From positions 124,001-188,000 of the forward strand of contig NZ_JAEHGC010000001.1 of assembly GCF_016107705.1 (NCBI RefSeq): a stretch of 64,000 nt of DNA. The letters run 5' to 3'. Made by a program: the position numbers and the translations under genes. Origin of the DNA: Neobacillus cucumis (lineage in GTDB: Bacteria; Bacillota; Bacilli; Bacillales_B; DSM-18226). The notes beneath the pieces were generated by a model that did not search any database, was not told the DNA's origin, and worked only from the letters and a program-made list of their open reading frames with translations. Positions 62,671 through 64,000 of this stretch are shown piece after piece (position 1 is the stretch's first letter; each line of letters opens with the position of its first letter).

Positions 62671-63825
62671 TTACTCCCCAGTCTTCGCTATTGCATGTTT
62701 GGCAAGAAGCTGAATCGTCATATCATCCATAGGCGGATTGTGAAGGCCGGCTCTCACATCACGATAATAACGCTGCAATGGGTTTTTTAATAAAAGGCTC
62801 TTAGCCCCGACAATTCTCATTGCAAGATCGACAATGTTTATGGCCGAATTCGTAATGGTCATTTTAACTGCACCTAACACCGGCCCCATCTGATTCCGCT
62901 CTTGAACACCTGAAGAATCCCATTCTTTAGCCACCGAATATAAAAAGTACTCAGCCTCCATGATCCGCCATTCAATTTCACCAATTTTTTGCTTGACGTT
63001 CGGTAAATCTATAATCGCTCCCTTTATACTACTTGGGGAATACTCTTTGGCAAATTGAATACAATAGTTTTTTGCCGCTTTGGCAATCCCAAGATAACAG
63101 GCCGGAATATGGAGAAGCCAGCCGCTTGGTTTTTTCCCTTCTACTCCAAGCTGTTCAACAAAGAATTCGTCAGGCACTTTCGCATTTTTAAGTATTAAAT
63201 CATGGCTTCCCGTACCCCGTAAGGCAATACTATCCCATGTTTCTTCAATGGAAACCCCTTCTGTAGAGCGGGGAATAAGAAAATTTCCAACCTGGTCTGT
63301 TTCTTTGATTGCTGCACTAACAATAAAATAATCAAGCACAGGAGACATGGTAGTAAACGTCTTTCTGCCATTTATTATCCAGCAGTCACCTTGTTTTACC
63401 GCAATCGTTTCGGGCCTGCCCCCTCGCGTCGGACTTCCGGTACTTGGTTCTGTCGCAGCACTGTTGATTAATGCCCCTTTTTTAACTTCCTCACAAAGCA
63501 TTTTAAAGACCGACTCTTCCCAATTTTCTTTTTCTCCGAGATTCATCATGATTCCCATATGCCAGCCAATCGAGAGTGCCGTGGCCCCATCGCCTTCTGC
63601 CATCTTTTCCTGTAGACGTAGTAATTCATATAAAGAAATTTCTTTACCGCCATGTTTCTTAGGAACAGTTAAGGCAGTATATCCTGTATTTTTCAGATCA
63701 TCCATATTTGCAAACGGAAAACTTCCCTCGATATCCACTTGATGTGCACGTAATGAAAATTGCTTGGCTATGGTACTCATGATTTCGAGACGTTCTTCAA
63801 CTGAATTTTTTTCTAAAAAACTCAT
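62671..63825 (-). CDS. Acyl-CoA dehydrogenase family flavoprotein
   Basis: 384 aa. ATEPSTGSPTRGGRPETIAVKQGDCWIINGRKTFTT contains the acyl-CoA dehydrogenase/monooxygenase core, and the C-terminal helical domain ends LLLKNPLQRYYRDVRAGLHNPP, a form seen in the branch of DszC/HpaB-like and short acyl-CoA dehydrogenases with a shifted catalytic base. The usual IYEGTxEI is absent, so the substrate may not be a simple acyl-CoA. Monocistronic, outside the catabolic island. B. subtilis YdbM is a possible relative by general resemblance. Confidence 0.83.
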   Translation of the reverse strand: MSFLEKNSVEERLEIMSTIAKQFSLRAHQVDIEGSFPFANMDDLKNTGYTALTVPKKHGGKEISLYELLRLQEKMAEGDGATALSIGWHMGIMMNLGEKENWEESVFKMLCEEVKKGALINSAATEPSTGSPTRGGRPETIAVKQGDCWIINGRKTFTTMSPVLDYFIVSAAIKETDQVGNFLIPRSTEGVSIEETWDSIALRGTGSHDLILKNAKVPDEFFVEQLGVEGKKPSGWLLHIPACYLGIAKAAKNYCIQFAKEYSPSSIKGAIIDLPNVKQKIGEIEWRIMEAEYFLYSVAKEWDSSGVQERNQMGPVLGAVKMTITNSAINIVDLAMRIVGAKSLLLKNPLQRYYRDVRAGLHNPPMDDMTIQLLAKHAIAKTGE

Positions 63826-63844
63826 CTAATCCTCTCCAATTCAT

Positions 63845-63876
63845 AAAAACCATCCAAACATTTAAGGATGGTTTTA
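63845..63876. terminator. Terminator hairpin upstream of the acyl-CoA dehydrogenase family gene
   Basis: AAAACCATCC and GGATGGTTTT pair around AAACATTTAA. It follows the minus-strand gene that enters from the right edge. Confidence 0.85.
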
Positions 63877-63888
63877 CTATCTATCTGT

Positions 63889-64000
63889 CTATTCTATATT
63901 CGAAAATCGCTCCAAATCACTATTTTCCCCGATTACGACAAGAACATCGCCACTCGCAATTTTCTTATCAGGAGATGGGGTAATATTGATTTCATGCCCA
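63889..64000 (-). CDS. TrkA-C/RCK domain protein, C-terminal end (truncated by the window edge)
   Basis: The last 36 codons read GHEINITPSPDKKIASGD and VLVVIGENSDLERFSNIE before the stop at 63889. That is the closing strand-turn-strand of a TrkA-C (RCK_C) domain as in KtrA/KtrC K+ uptake subunits, which bind c-di-AMP in Firmicutes. The rest lies outside the window, so channel, antiporter subunit or other RCK protein cannot be distinguished. Confidence 0.7.
   Translation of the reverse strand, partial: GHEINITPSPDKKIASGDVLVVIGENSDLERFSNIE

Noticed and set aside
1..64000. CRISPR arrays, tRNA/rRNA genes, insertion sequences, prophage genes
   Set aside because: No direct-repeat/spacer pattern, no cloverleaf-type or rRNA segments, no transposase or phage reading frames were seen.

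Overview
The window comes from a low-GC, endospore-forming Firmicute of the family Bacillaceae. Evidence: two GerA-type germinant-receptor operons, a CwlJ-type cortex hydrolase, an H-type small acid-soluble spore protein, a YjcZ-type small sporulation protein, LtaS, a class IV PHA synthase and strong AGGAGG-type ribosome binding sites. Gene content resembles Neobacillus or Bacillus sensu lato; the species cannot be fixed from the sequence alone.

Layout. 1-2.1 kb: tyrosine/homogentisate catabolism on the minus strand (partial fumarylacetoacetate hydrolase family gene, flavin reductase, hppD). 2.3-5.3 kb: a three-gene ABC importer (ATPase, permease, lipoprotein). 5.5-8 kb: a 42-aa peptide gene divergent from a two-gene heme-copper enzyme whose subunit I lacks the active-site tyrosine, which makes it look like a CuA-type nitric oxide reductase. 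8.1-18.7 kb: a germination/sporulation block with cwlJ, one gerA-gerC-gerB operon on the plus strand, a gerC pseudogene, one gerB-gerA-gerC operon on the minus strand, and a membrane sensor kinase.

18.8-52.3 kb: a large catabolic island, almost entirely on the minus strand. From right to left it holds an acyl-CoA ligase, three paralogous TauD-like Fe(II)/2-oxoglutarate dioxygenases, two paralogous ACS-type MFS transporters, an alpha/beta hydrolase, two SDRs, a two-subunit CoA transferase, a LysR regulator, a cupin, an acyl-CoA dehydrogenase with two MaoC-like proteins, ETF, PhaR-PhaC, a CitA-type citrate synthase, and a complete propionyl-CoA carboxylase / methylmalonyl-CoA epimerase / mutase pathway ending in a thiolase. 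Seven intergenic regions of this island carry the same promoter element. An 18-base AT-rich core lies exactly 11 bases from a -10 hexamer and is preceded by a dyad typical of LysR sites, always oriented toward the nearest downstream gene. This strongly suggests one local regulon, probably controlled by the LysR gene at 39368. The substrate is unknown. The enzymes fit uptake of an organic anion, oxidative attack, CoA activation, beta-oxidation-like steps and disposal as acetyl-CoA, propionyl-CoA to succinyl-CoA, or PHA.

52.4-64 kb: housekeeping and cell-envelope genes: a CPA2 cation/proton antiporter, a 1136-aa polytopic membrane protein, yjcZ-like, an HD hydrolase, a GC-rich Bacillaceae-type intergenic repeat, an SNase-like lipoprotein, ltaS, small ORFs, an sspH-like gene, an acyl-CoA dehydrogenase family gene, and the 3' end of a TrkA-C/RCK gene at the right edge. 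No rRNA, tRNA, CRISPR array, intact transposase or prophage was seen.
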